A program made the position numbers and the translations under genes. A stretch of DNA of 64,000 nucleotides, from positions 18,902 through 82,901 of the forward strand of contig JAQMWT010000336.1 of assembly GCA_029834535.1 (NCBI GenBank), given 5' to 3'. The notes under the pieces were generated by a model, which searched no databases, was not told the origin of the DNA, and worked only from the letters and a program-made list of their open reading frames with translations. Shown in pieces: positions 30,545 to 42,085 of the stretch (its first letter is position 1; each line of letters begins with the position of its first letter). The DNA comes from Chrysophaeum taylorii (lineage: Eukaryota > Sar > Pelagophyceae > Pelagomonadales > Pelagomonadaceae).

Positions 30545-31577
30545 ACAGGGCAGGCCAGTAAGTTCGCCAGTAAGTTCACCTAGTCCAATCTCTGCCCAGT
30601 AAGTTCACCTGGCCCGTTAAGTTCACTAGTCCCAATCTCAACCCCAGTAAATTCGGTGTAAGCCCACAATCACATCCTCTTCTGAAAAGCTCGTCGCTCT
30701 CACCTCCGCCAATCTAAGCTGCTTTGATCCACGCGCCGCCAGCCTTTGCGTTCACTCTAAAAACCCCAGTAGCGTCACCTGGTCCCAGTTTCACCTGGTC
30801 ACTCAGTACCTATCCAATCTCAAACCCCAGTAAGTTCACGTGGTCCAGTAAGTTCACATAGTGCGTGTAGACGCCGGGAGGGCTTATCGGTATTGCGCAG
30901 CACGTGTGGGGTAGGGTGGAGTCGTCGACTCAGAAGAGCATATTTCGTGGTTGCCGATCGACAGAGAGCCGTAGAGCTGGACGTGGCAGAAGACGGGCGG
31001 GCAAGAGGACGCCGACCTCGCGGGGCGTCTGCCCTGGCTCTTGTTGATCGTTTCGTCGGTGGGGCTTGGGGATACAGGTTGGAGGAGCCTCGGTGACAAC
31101 GACACATCGATCATGTATCTGGTACCGTTGCAGTGGCCGTGCGACGGGTCGAGGTTGCAGACTTTAAGCTCGCGATCAAAGTCAGCATGCCGTTGGTTGT
31201 CAGGGTTGAAAACTCTACTGTAAAGAGCGAGGCGTCGTCTTCCGATCCCAGCCTAGTCGGCCGAAAAGAACTCCGACGCCTCGTCTCCGGGAAAAAAGGC
31301 CGCGGTCATGCGCGCGGCGTTGTCAGCATCGACAACATCGTTTCGACGGGGCGTGAGAATGGCGCGCTGAAAGAGCCGCCGCGGGTCGTGGAAATAGTCT
31401 GCGAGGTCGCCGTAGACGGCTTGGAGGATCACTGTCTGGCTCTCGCACCTACCTGATCCTTACTCTCGCGCCAACCTGATCCTTACTCTCGCGCCAACCT
31501 GATCCTTACCCTAAATCGAGGGACAAACAAACAGACAAACAGACAGACAGACAAACATCTGTCGATTAGTAGTTAGG
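30545..31577 (-). mobile_element. Helitron-end repeat unit 7
   Basis: About 1.03 kb with many small internal deletions. Carries three copies, instead of two, of the CCTGATCCTTACTCTCGCG block near 31450-31510. Confidence 0.8.
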
Positions 31578-32644
31578 ACAAGTGCAGGCCAGTAAGTTCA
31601 CCTACTCCCAATCTCTAACCCCAGTAAGTTCACCTGGTCCCAGTAAGTTTCATATAAGTTCACCTGGTCAGTAAGTTCACCTAGCTCACACCAACTCCTT
31701 TGAGCTCGTCGCTCTCGCCTCCGCCAATCTAAGCTGCTTTGATCCGCACGCGCCCCCAGCCTTTGAGTTTACTCTAAAAACCCTTTACTCTAAAAACCCC
31801 AGTATGTTCACCTGGTCCCAGTTTCACCTGGTCACTCAGTTCACCTAGTCCCAATCTCAAACCCCAGTAAGTCCACGTGGTCCCAGTAAGTTCACCTACA
31901 GTGCGCGTGTAGACGCCGGGAGGGGGCTTATCGGTATTGCGCAGCACGTGTGGGGTAGGGCGGAGTCGTCGACTCAGAAGAGCATATTCTCGGGGTTGCC
32001 GATCGACAGGGTGCCACGTAGAGCTGGACGTGGCAGAAGACGGGTTTGGGCAAAAGGACGCCGACCTCGCGGGGCGTCTGGCCCTGGCTCTTGGTGGTCG
32101 TTTGGCGTAGGCGGGCCTTAAGGGATACAGGTTGGAGGAGCCTCGGTGACAACGACACGATCGATCATGTATCTGGTACCGTTGCAGTGGCCGTGCGACG
32201 GGTCAAGGTTGCGAAGACTTTAAGCTCGCGATCAAAGTCAGCATGCCGTTGGTTGTCAGGGAGTTCAAAACTCTACTGTAAAGAGCGAGGCGTCGTCTTC
32301 CGACCCAGCCCAGTCAGCCGAAAAGAACTCCGACGCCTCGTCTCCGGAAAAAAAGGCCGCGGTCATGCGCGCGTTGTCAGCATCGACAACATCGTTTCGA
32401 CGGGGCGTGAGAATGGCGCGCCGGAAAGAGCCGCCGCGGGTCGTGGAAATAGTCTGCGAGGTCGCCGTAGACGGCTTGGAGGATCACTGTCTGGCTCGCG
32501 GGCTCTCGCGCCTACCTGATCCTTACTCTAGCGCCTACCTGATCCTTACCCTAAATCGAGGGACAAACAGACAAACAAACAAACAAACAGACAGACAGAC
32601 AAACATCTGTCGATTAGTAGTTAAAGATCTGTCGATTAGTAGTT
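31578..32644 (-). mobile_element. Helitron-end repeat unit 8
   Basis: About 1.07 kb, complete. Its terminal motif ATCTGTCGATTAGTAGTTA is present twice in tandem (about 32605-32643). The left minisatellite resembles that of unit 1, including the CACCAACTCCTTTGAGCTC stretch. Confidence 0.8.
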
Positions 32645-32998
32645 AGGAGAAAACTCTACTTTAAAGAGCGAGGCGTCGTCTTCCGACCCAGCCTAGTCAG
32701 CCGGAAAGAACTCCGACGCCTCGTCTCCGGGAAAAAAAGGCCGCGGTCATGCGCGCGTTGTCAGCATCGACAACATCGTTTCGACGGGGCGTGAGAATGG
32801 CGCGCTGAAAGAGCCGCCGCGGGTCGTGGAAATAGTCTGCGAGGTCGCCGTAGACGGCTTGGAGGATCACTGTCTGGCTCTCGCGCCTACCTGATCCTTA
32901 CTCTCGCGCCTACCTGATCCTTACCCTAAATCGAGGGACAGACAGACAGACAGACAGACAAACAAACAGACAAACATCTGTCGATTAGTAGTTAAGAT
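32645..32998 (-). mobile_element. Helitron-end repeat unit 9 (partial)
   Basis: Only the right third of a unit is present, starting at the GAAAACTCTACT position and ending with GTCGATTAGTAGTTA. The helicase QGQT/PVFCH segment and minisatellite are missing. Marks the right edge of the array. Confidence 0.8.
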
Positions 32999-33300
32999 AA
33001 GGGGTTAGGGAAGAAAACCAAAGGGTTTAGGAGTAAACTCAAAGGTTAGCAAACGCAAGAAAACCAAAGGGTTAGGGTTTACCGTGTTTCTTGATTTTCG
33101 CGTGGCGACAACGTAGTGGCGTTGGTGTTCCCGAATGGTAGCGCCTCGCTGAGGAGCTGCCGAGCAAGACAACAAGTGGGCTGCGCATACTGTGTGCGCA
33201 TGTACTGGAAGCTGGACACTCGTGCAATTGTTGATGCCTCCTCGGACGAAACGCGCTTCACACGAACGCGGCTCCTTAGGTTTTACCACTCAGGTGACAA
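32999..33300. other. Junction DNA right of the Helitron array
   Basis: Contains a few GGGTTAGGG/GGGTTTAGG-like blocks and a duplicated AGAAAACCAAAGGGTT motif (about 33011-33080). These are telomere-like only by base composition. No gene. Confidence 0.4.
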
Positions 33301-34230
33301 GCATGACAAGCTTAGCGACCAACGTGCCATATCACGACGTTTACGACGAAGAGGAGGAGGAGGACGACGACGATGTTGATCTCACGATCGATCCGAAACT
33401 TAAGCACCCCTTTGGAAAAGGTCTTCCTCTTTGAGAGCGGCGGCGGCGGCGGCGCGAAGTGGTTCCAGTCTCCGGCTCTCCAGACGCTCAAGATTGGCAA
33501 GCAGCACCAAGGCTACTGGGACTCGGACAATTTTTTTCTTCTTCTTCAGGTCGAGGACGTCCTCGATGTCATGGAGATTTCCTTGTCACCTGTTCCTAAT
33601 TGAGGTGGACCACTCGTCCAGACACGACAAGTTCAAACCCGACGGCCTCAATGTCAACAACATGTTCGCCGGCGTCAAGGCGCAGCGCCTCCTCCGAACA
33701 TCGACGTAACTCGATGCGGGCTGCATCGGGCCCCATCCTGCAATCGTCGAACTCAAGGTCTTCACCGGCAAGGGCAAGCGGCAGAAGGTGGTCGAGTCGT
33801 GGAACGTCGAGCTCGAGCCTGGCCAAGACCAGCACATGATATTCCAGCCGGGTGATGTGATCCGCCGCCATTCAAGCACCTACCGACTGGAAGCACGAGG
33901 CCTACGTTGGCAAAAAAGCTAAGGGCATCGACCAAGCCACCTTCGAGCTCGGTTGTTGTGATCCCGAGAAGCCGCTGTCGTATTACTCGCTCCGCGGACA
34001 GCTCGACAAGTTCGGCGACGTTGTTCCGGGGTCCTCAACCAAGGAATTCTTTGGGAATTTTTTGCCAGGACTTCAAGAACAAACTCAAACTCCTTCAGCA
34101 GCTCGTCCTTGACGCGGCCACATCCTACTCGCATCGTCGTAATGCCACGCAGAGCTCGCCGGCAATGGTGTTGAGTACGGCTGGGGCCAGCCAGTCAAAG
34201 CGGCAGTACCGCCGACATAACACCGAAACG
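33300..34230 (+). pseudogene. Decayed DDE-type transposase-like gene
   Basis: Blocks in changing forward frames give KIGKQHQGYWDSDNFF, QVEDVLDVME (33495-33585), VDHSSRHDKFKPDGLNVNN (33603-33660), WKHEAYVGKKAKGIDQ (33888-33935) and ELAGNGVEYGWG (34155-34190). The order GYW, D(H/N)SS-H, KG-Q and ELAG-G-EY-WG is that of a transposase-like family common in oomycetes, fungi and algae. Frameshifts and stops show it is dead. Family assignment is from remembered motif order. Confidence 0.5.
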
Positions 34231-34498
34231 AAAAGTGAGAAGATGGCGCGCCGACAACGCGAGCGTGTCTTTCTTCGACAGCAATGGCCCCAAAAACCAT
34301 CCGCGTCTCCGGATCGTGCGCACCTTTGTTCTCTCGCGTCGCCCGCGAGTAGTGTACAAAGTCGTGTACCGCTCCGAGGACGGGGGCACCGCCGAGTTCG
34401 AACACGCCAAAATCGAGCAAGCGACAAAGAGAGGCTGCGCGTCTCAAGCGCAAACACTCCTCCCACCGCGCGATCGACGCGTCAATTCTATCATTCTG

Positions 34499-34546
34499 GA
34501 GGATAACGTCGCTGTGACTAGCGAGGATAACGTCGCTGTGACTAGC
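34499..34546. repeat. 24-bp perfect tandem duplication
   Basis: Unit GAGGATAACGTCGCTGTGAC plus TAGC occurs twice in direct succession. Seen directly. Confidence 0.95.
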
Positions 34547-34777
34547 TATGCGCATGGCTCTCGCGATGACCTCGGCACTCGAGAGGCGTGGCGAGAGGAA
34601 AGGAGTTCCCGCGCGTATCGGGGTGCCGTCCGACTTGAGTCGCTTCTGGCTGCACGTAGGGCGTCGAGATTGGACATACAGTTGTTGCCAACTTCAGGCA
34701 ATGTGTATACAAACCATACAGGCTTCCAGAGAGCTACACTACTATGTGTGTGTGTGGTGCTTGAAGGATGTGGGGGG

Positions 34778-34814
34778 CATGAAGGATGTGGGTGGTTTTG
34801 TGGGGTAGGAGGGA
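34778..34814 (+). repeat. 37-bp dispersed repeat, copy A
   Basis: Identical to the reverse complement of 56323-56359. It begins CATGAAGGATGTGGGTGG and ends GGTAGGAGGGA. Could be the edge of a transposable element shared by the two loci. Confidence 0.8.
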
Positions 34815-35558
34815 AGTAGGAGGGAAATATTGTATTATGTGTGCGACACTGGAACATTTCACACCTATCTCTTCAAGAGGATTTTCTCTCCGTAATAGTA
34901 ATACGGCTTTCCCTCCTTCCTTCCTTACCCTACCGCAATTACTTATTCTTGTCAATTTCAATGAATCATGACTATGAAGAGCCCAGTCTGAAGTTCTTTT
35001 CCAAAATGGAGTAAGCCACCAGGTGCGTACCGTCAGGTACGGGGTTTTCTGTTTAATTAACAGAGGCTTCGTTCCTCGTTGTCAGTGTAAACGCTTCTAT
35101 GGGACCTAAGGCCCTTAAGGAGTTAGGGCTTAAATCCCTACCTTGTGTAGAAGAAGCATGTGACAAGCGGAATGGTCTGTACACGCCTAAGACTGCGCGC
35201 AGTCTCTACCATGTGCCCGGAGAGGGTCAAATTTCTCCAAGGCTCGCTCGCCCGGAGTTGTTATTTGTACCTTCACGGAAAGCAGCCCACCCAAGAGAAA
35301 GAGGGCACAATCGGCCGATTCCCCCCTCAACTCAACCCCCGCCCCCCCGCCCGCGGACTCGAGGTTCCCTCTTTCCCGCGAACTTGGGGTTTCCTGGAGT
35401 TGTTATTATTATTAGTTTGCCCCACTTTGAAGGTGATGACGTTGTTTGCGTGACAATCTTGGGTCTGAGGTGGCAAGGAGGAACAACAAGTTGTGTGGAC
35501 AGGGACGAGAGGCGAGCGAAGGAGGAGTGAGAAGGCGCCGATATCGTGGGAGTAGGGC

Positions 35559-36545
35559 ATGGACACGAGGACGCCCGTTACGATAGTGTGCGGGTTTTTG
35601 GGCGCGGGGAAGACGACGTGCCTGAATCACGTAATCCGATCTCTACCTAATATCAAGTTTGCTGTTGTCGAGAACGAGTTCGGCGAGGTGGCCGTTGACG
35701 ATGCGATCATCGAGAGCACGGTCTTGATAAAGACCGTGACGGGGTGTGCGTGCTGTACGGGGTACGCACAGCTCGTCGAGCAGCTCGATACGCTTCGAGC
35801 TGACGCGGTTCTGGTCGAGGCCTCTGGGTTATCGTCGCCGCTCGCCATAGCGCGAGCTCTTTGCGTCGAAAGAGGCCTCAGACAACGGTTTCGGCTCGAT
35901 TCCGTCGTCACACTCATCGATACGCTCTACTTTTCGCCCGAGTCACAAATTGACCAGATTATGCTAGCCGACAGAGTTGTGCTGAACAAAATCGATCTCG
36001 TGTCGGCGGAGCGCGTCCGCGAGGTCGAGGACTTTGTCAGGAGCTTGAACGAGACGGCGCTCGTGGTGCCCGCCGAACGAAGCCGCGTAGATCCCTATCT
36101 GTTGGTGAACGCGCGAAGTTTTAGCGTCGACAGAATTCTATACGAAGTCGATCCTAGTTTTCTCGACGATGATGTTTCGCTCGGCGGACCGCGCTGGCAC
36201 GACCCATCCTTGACCTCGGTTAGCTTCAAATTCCTCGGCGAAATGAACGTCACCATGTTGCATGCCTGGCTCGCGCAGATTTTGGGCATGTTCCCCGACA
36301 ACTTCCTCCGCTACAAGGGCGTCCTCGCCGTCCGGGACATGGGCTGTAAGTTCGTCCTCCAGGGGGTTCGGGGACGCTTCGACGGCGGCTTCGACGCCCA
36401 ACGCGTCTGGAAGCCCGACGAACCCCGCGAATGCCGATTCATTTTTATCGGCCGCCACCTCAACAAGGACGCCCTCGCCCGAGGCTTTCTCACCTGGAGC
36501 TCTGGTCCCTCGAACGACCAAGGTCCCGTCACCGTCGTCGCCTGA
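35559..36545 (+). CDS. CobW/COG0523-family GTPase (zinc metallochaperone type)
   Basis: G3E GTPase thought to deliver zinc or another metal to client enzymes. The 328-residue product has the Walker A loop GFLGAGKTT (12-20), a switch region ENEFGEVAVDD, the metal-binding CACC motif (Cys63, 65, 66), VEASGLSSP (Walker B/G3 position, varied from the usual ETTGL) and the base-specificity NKID (143-146). The C-terminal CobW domain is present (NFLRYKGVLAV, FIGRHLNKDAL). There is no long His-rich segment and no leader peptide, so cytosolic. It could be of the eukaryotic ZNG1/CBWD branch or of the bacterial-type YjiA branch; the CACC instead of CICC is within family range. Start at the first ATG. Confidence 0.92.
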   Translation: MDTRTPVTIVCGFLGAGKTTCLNHVIRSLPNIKFAVVENEFGEVAVDDAIIESTVLIKTVTGCACCTGYAQLVEQLDTLRADAVLVEASGLSSPLAIARALCVERGLRQRFRLDSVVTLIDTLYFSPESQIDQIMLADRVVLNKIDLVSAERVREVEDFVRSLNETALVVPAERSRVDPYLLVNARSFSVDRILYEVDPSFLDDDVSLGGPRWHDPSLTSVSFKFLGEMNVTMLHAWLAQILGMFPDNFLRYKGVLAVRDMGCKFVLQGVRGRFDGGFDAQRVWKPDEPRECRFIFIGRHLNKDALARGFLTWSSGPSNDQGPVTVVA

Positions 36546-39500
36546 ACGAACAGAACAGAACGGAACAAAACAAAATTGGGGGGGGATCTTACGGTTAGTT
36601 CATGCGCCCCCCCCCCCGCCTTTGGTTCCTTTCTATATTCGCGCGCTACTTTGATGATGAAATCTCCCCCAGTCTACTCGCGTGCCGGCAGCGTCTGCAC
36701 ACCCTCTTGTTCGTGAGCTCTCTTTATGAGACGCTCCGGCCTCCTCACCGGAACCCACCCGCATGCATTTAATTTCACCAAGTAAAGAAGAGCCAGTGCT
36801 ACTCCTCCCCTTCTTCCCTGCACAGCAGCGAACAAAACAGGGACTGCTGGAACGGACCAATTGGAGGATCGTCGGTTATCAGACTGATCTTATGGCAAAG
36901 GCAAGAAGCGGTTAGCCCCGGCGCGCGCCCGTTTGCGTGCAGCGCGGTACGTCGCGTTTCGAGAGCCAAGTCGCGTCGTAGAGAGTGCTGCGGGTGGAGG
37001 GCGCACCGTATGCGGGCGCTCGCGGAGGTCCTTAGAGTAAGTTACTCGGCCTCGCGGCCCTCGGACTTGGCATTGACTGCGGCGAACGGGTCGCATGAGG
37101 TCAAACTCGACACATCGGATCTTGAGCCGAGGTTGTTTTTTATGCTTCAGATGTCGACCTCGTCGTCGTGATTTTTGTTTTCCGCGACTTTGGCGCCGCG
37201 CGATGCGCCGTTATTCGACAAAAGGGGAGCAGAGCGATTTGCGCGAGTTGGGTCAAAGGGGTGCGGGCAGTGCGAACATACCGGGGGATGGCCTAATGCA
37301 CGATGCGCTGGACGGGGGCCGCGCGCGTGAGCCCGCGACTCCCGAGGAACCTAGAGTCGTTCGAAGTTCAGAACGAGAGTCGATATGAGCACAAACCGGA
37401 GGATCTAGTCACCGACGACGAGCTCGGTGAGGACGCCGCAAGTGCGAGCGGTGAGGAAGGGACATTGCGACGTCCACGATCGTACCAGGAAGCGCGCCTT
37501 TGGCGCGTTTCTCGCGGTGCCCGGACCGCGCGATCATCGCGCGGCGCTTGAGGCTATAGCCGGTGGAATCGGAGAAGAGTGCCGATGGGTTCGTGCTCCA
37601 CCGCGAAAGGTAGTCTTCCCCGCCCCAAATTTGTTTGAAGCGCCGCCGGACCAGGTGGTTCCAGAGTCTTGCAACTTGGCCGTCCATCGAGAAGGTGGTG
37701 GCGTAGAGGCTGGACTCGACACGATGCCGCCCCTCTCTCTTTTTCAGAGGGATATTGCGGACTCTCGCCTCGACTATAGCTTGTTCGTGGTCCTCGAGGT
37801 ACCTTTTCGGGTAATCGACCGCCTGCCCCGGATCCCAGTAGGTAGGCGACGTTAAGTTCCGCGATGTTCTTCCTCTGCCGCGCCAGCGTGCGCTCTTTTT
37901 GCTGCGTTGAATCCTATCCTGGGGGGTGGCAGCCGCGCCTCGGCAGCTAACTCCTCCGGCGATTCCGCCGTCGGAACCAGCCTTGCCCTTCTCAAATTCG
38001 CGCTCGTCCCGCTGCTCGCGACCGTCCACCGCAGAACGACACCACGCCCTCCTCGAGCACCTCCCCCTAGCTGAGTCCTCGTCGGTTGGACACACATCTT
38101 AATTTCTCATAACCTAATTACTCCAAGGATCGATGGTCGCTTCGAAGTACTCGACCACGAGCGGCACGACGCACGCCGATATCATGTGCCGCGTCAACGC
38201 GGGCCTTGAGGTGGTGGCCGTTGGCTCCGGTGACGTCGTGTTATTGGCGCGAGAGGGTTTTTTTTCGTGCCAATTTTTTGACCCGCTGCGGATCTGCTCC
38301 AAGTCGCGCTGGATGATGATGAACACGGCCTTCAAAACGCTGCTCGGCCTCGCAGCTCTTCCCGACTCGGAGCCACAAGCGGCGAGCAACGGCGGAGGCC
38401 CTTGCGGGACTTTGGCGCATTGCCGCCCGACTGATGACTGCAGGCTAAAAGGGCGCGCGGCCCTCTTCTCCCTTGGGTCGGAGATAAATCGAGGCCGTCG
38501 ACGGCGAGATGCCGCGCGGCGATCGACGCGTACAATGACGCGGGGGTCGGGACTGTCGGTTTCGAGGTCCGCGAGGACCATATTGTAGACCTGTAGTCAA
38601 AAGTGGCATCCCGTCAATACTGCAAACGCCAATACATCACCAGCGAGCACCGGGAGTGTGAAGATGATCTCGTACTTTGCTTTCGACGGCCGCCGCTGTC
38701 GTACCCCTCAAGCCAGCGCTCGTTCTCCGCCGCACGCCGTTCAAGTTGGTGGTTTGTTGCGCAGGGAATACGCGTCCATGACCGTCGCGTCGATAATGGA
38801 GCCCATCACCATAGCCATATTCCGGAACAAAACTCTTCAAAGAGAGAAATGGGAGTTAATAACAATATCCTGAATTGCTTGGACCGAAAACCACGTCACT
38901 CGATACTAGCCTTCGAGTTGCCGTTTTTATACTAGCCTTCAAGTTGCCGTTTTGCCCCTAATCCAGGGGTGGGTAAAATTACTTTTTCCTGCGCTTTCAT
39001 TTTAGTTTCTCTTGATGTTGCATGGTTGCATCTAATAATACCCTCTTTTTGGCACGCAGAGCTTATTCAGTAGCGAAGGTCAACGGCGGTCGACATCATA
39101 TCCCCACTGCTTGTCTCAACTGCGCCATTTTTGTTTCCGAAAGTATGAACTTCACTCCTGGCGACGAGAGTGTTCTCTTCCATTGTTTTCGTCCGCGCCC
39201 GTGTCGATCGATCGATCGATACACTCCGCGCTTGTGCGCACCGCGCATTACTTGGGGCCTTGTCCCGAATACCTGGAGCGAGCAGCCCAGCGCACGAGCC
39301 CCATGGCCCGCACATCTTGAAACGAGGAAACCTGACCGTCGTCGAAGTCGCCGAGCGGCCTAGCCTCCATCGGACGTATACCAGTTGTCGGAGATCTTGT
39401 GCATCGAGCTTCCGTTCGTCAAGTTACGGCGGTGTTTATGGGTCATCATGCACGTCGCGAATGCGCGCGATACGCATTGTAGACCCCACCACGCCGCCAT

Positions 39501-41046
39501 TCAAGCAGCAGGAAGCATCGAATGGCGCGCGGTCTGATTGCAGGTTTCTGGGGAACTACGAACGCAGTATTGCGGTGTCCACAAAAAAGGCTGCCGCTCG
39601 CCAGTACGGGACGAATCAGAAGTGGAAGGTGCTGGAGGGTGACTCTGTGTCGTCTCCCGAGCTACTGGCGAGTATGCGCGAGTTCACGAGGCACTCTGGC
39701 CATCGGCAGTTACTGTTAGGTTCTAAGCCGCGTCAGCGTGTCCGTCCCGAACGTCGAACGGGAAATACGGCGGTCCTCGCGCTTGCAAAAAAAACTTCAT
39801 TTGTTGTCGGTGAGTTCAAGGACCACGCGTACCGGACAACCGCGTTACGTTGGCGATAATACGCTGTTGAAGTCCGTCTTTGACGAAGAAGTCACACAAA
39901 AAAAAAAAAAATATGCGCCTGAGAACTCCTCTTCTTTAATTATGGCAAGGGATTTTTATATGGTAATGAGCCAGAAAGGATGACATAATCATAATTTTGG
40001 TTTGCAACTCCAAGGCTCAAAAGTGCTGGAATGGATGATCGCAGAGGGGGAGAGAGATAAAGAAAAGACCATATACTATTATTGTTAGAAACTCCCAGGC
40101 TCAAAAAGCCTGAATGGGTGATCGGTCTAGGGAAGATAAACACAAAAAGGAAGGAAGACCAAAGACGACCGCACAAAAAGAACGGCTATGGAGAAAGCAA
40201 GGGAGGCGAAGCAGACTGGGGGGGGGGGGCAGGGAGAGGCGGGAACGCAGAGAGAAGCATGGTGAGAAGCGCAAAGAACATAATGGGAGGGGAGGATGCG
40301 AACTTGGAGGTCGAGGAGAGAGAGGTTGGGATTTTGTTTCAGAGGTAGGGCTGCACAATCGCCACCGCTGTCGGCAATCCGCGGCCGCCGCCGCGTGCTC
40401 GAAGGCGGGAGAGCGATCCGGTTCAACGCGAGTTAGGCGAAAGCGAGAAAACAAACAAACACCAAGACAAGACAGAACTTGTGTGTGTAAGGGGAGAGAG
40501 GTGGTTCAGAGGCAGGGCCGCCGCAACCGGCTTCGCCGCCAATACTAAGTCCACCCAACGCACTGAAATAGATATGGAGATGGGGCAATCCAACGGCCGC
40601 CGTTTGTACGAGAAGGCGGGAGTGTAATCCCGCTCAGCGCACCTTGTTGTGTAATAAACGACAGAAAAGCGACCAGGCTCGGTCACTGACGGCCGCAGTG
40701 ACGCATGAATTCTAATGAGGGTAATCGTCATATTTTAAGTCTTAGCTAGAATGGTTTAAAGAGGGTAAGTGCCATAATTTAAGTCTTAGCTAGAGTGGCT
40801 CGCGACGGAAGATCGGCAAGTGCGGTCTTGAGCAGCGCGATCTCGGTCGGCGGCGGTCTCATTCAGCTCGCGCGCGAGATTGGTTGGTGTTGTCACGCGC
40901 GGGGACGGAGTTGTGTTGGCATCCATCCTCCTCCGTGGTTGTGTGATTGAGGAGGATCTCGGAGGGTGGTCGCTTTTGGATTGGAGGCTCATGTATTGAA
41001 AGGACTTGATGTGATGGCTCAGGGATTTGTTTGCTGGGAGCGATCG
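36546..41046. other. Gene-poor 4.5-kb stretch with uncertain open frames
   Basis: Several frames over 150 codons exist but none is recognised. A minus-strand frame at 37470-37860 (around RNLTSPTYWDPGQAVDY and FSMDGQVARLWNHLV) looks protein-like but has no ATG. A 155-codon ATG frame at 38114-38581 (-) overlaps a 151-codon ATG frame at 38133-38588 (+), so at most one is real. G-rich and A/G-rich tracts lie at 40140-40340. A direct repeat of the TTTAAGTCTTAGCTAGA type occurs at about 40734-40796. Confidence 0.35.
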
Positions 41047-41800
41047 TCAAATCACGAAGAGCGTCGTGTTCTCCGAGAGAGAGTAGTAGGAGGACTCTGA
41101 GGCGGATCGGCACGCGAGAGGAGCGGGTGGGTTGCATCGTTGTTGTTGTTGTTCGGGGAGATGGATGGCAGTAGAAAGGGTGTTGGCGACGCCACCACCC
41201 CCCAGAGAGAGAGAGAGAGGGCGAGGCAGGAGGTACGGTTGGGCTTGATTCATCGGTTGGTGGTACCAGCGGGGCGGGCCGCGCTTGGAGACGAGATTAC
41301 TGGAAATGACGAGGCCATTGTCGTCGACGCGAGACATTTGGTGCTGCCAGGGCCAGCGCGGGGGCCACTTTGTCCAATTTTGTGCTAGGAAGCTCTGGAC
41401 GTCGCGTATCCCGTCGCAATCGGGGATGCCCGAGACGATCCGTAAGGCATCTCTGTGAATGTGGGCATCGAAGAGGCGCTGGCTGTTGAGGCAAAAGGCG
41501 TACTTTTTGTCCTTCGCGAGTTCCTTGATCTTGCGGTGTACCAAGGTCTCGATCCGACTCATCTCCTCCCTAAACTCCCTCGAATACTCGCTCAGGTACT
41601 TTATTTTCGCTTCCTGGAGGGCAACGTCGTCGGCGCTCATCGACTTGGCCTTGCCCGCGATGAAACACTCGATCAGCGCAGAGGTCTTCCGCACGAGGCC
41701 GTGCCGGCGGAGCGCCTCATCCAACGCCTCGGTCCGCTGAGCAGCCGTGGTCGCCGTGGGTCGTCTCTTCCGTTTTGTAGTAGTAGTAGTAGCACCAGCC

Positions 41801-41835
<35 letters not shown>

Positions 41836-41925
41836 GCCCTCCTCGCGCTCGCGCTTCTTCGCGGAACGACGACGACGCTCGACGGCTTGCCCCACGCGCG
41901 ACGCCCCCCCCGCAGGTACAAACAT
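41047..41925 (-). CDS. Hypothetical protein with poly-Asn tract and coiled coil
   Basis: A 292-residue frame from the ATG at 41925; family not recognised. After a basic N-terminus comes an 11-residue Asn run encoded by a GTT/AAC triplet repeat (41795-41834), a Thr run and a basic KRKRRP stretch (possible nuclear signal). Residues about 65-165 look folded and helical, with a charged coiled-coil-like segment (KIKYLSEYSREFREEM, ETLVHRKIKELAKDKK). The C-terminal third is Ser/Pro/Gln-rich. It is divergent from the Prp4 gene, 160 bp between ATGs. Coding status is supported by the folded central segment. Confidence 0.6.
41795..41834. repeat. GTT trinucleotide microsatellite inside CDS
   Basis: Tandem GTT (AAC on the coding strand) giving a poly-Asn tract. 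Length polymorphism would be expected. Confidence 0.9.
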
Positions 41926-42085
41926 CTTCTTGTAATAATAAGTCGCAATCTAAAATCTCCCGAGCAACGAGATCTCACGTCTGTTCATTTAAAAATTATT
42001 ATGCCAAAGAGTTCACCGTCGGGACTCGGCCTTGCCCTGTTCTCCTCCCAAACCCTATACTACTACTACTACTACTACTAGTGAG

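Larger units (their letters stand above)
34231..35558. other. Gene-free stretch with short repeats
   Basis: No supported gene. Contains a perfect 24-bp tandem duplication (34499-34546), a minisatellite of GAAGGATGTGG type (34763-34795) and a 37-bp segment shared in inverted orientation with 56323-56359. The T/G-rich right part leads into the promoter of the CobW gene. Confidence 0.5.

Noticed and set aside
25459-32998. CRISPR-like array (regularly repeated CAGTAAGTTCACC)
   Set aside because: Spacers are not unique and the repeat belongs to a eukaryotic Helitron-derived minisatellite; no cas genes and a eukaryotic context.
33001-33085. Telomere-like GGGTTAGGG / GGGTTTAGG blocks
   Set aside because: Only scattered single units without a tandem array; the position is internal and explained by an A/G-rich junction.
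37409-38095. 228-codon minus-strand frame
   Set aside because: No ATG at its start and no recognised domain; kept only as an uncertain protein-like stretch.
38114-38588. Two overlapping ATG frames on opposite strands (155 and 151 codons)
   Set aside because: Neither is recognised, they exclude each other, and there is no supporting codon signal.
39170-39859. 229-codon forward frame
   Set aside because: Begins with GTG, is Ser/Arg-rich without domain; likely chance.
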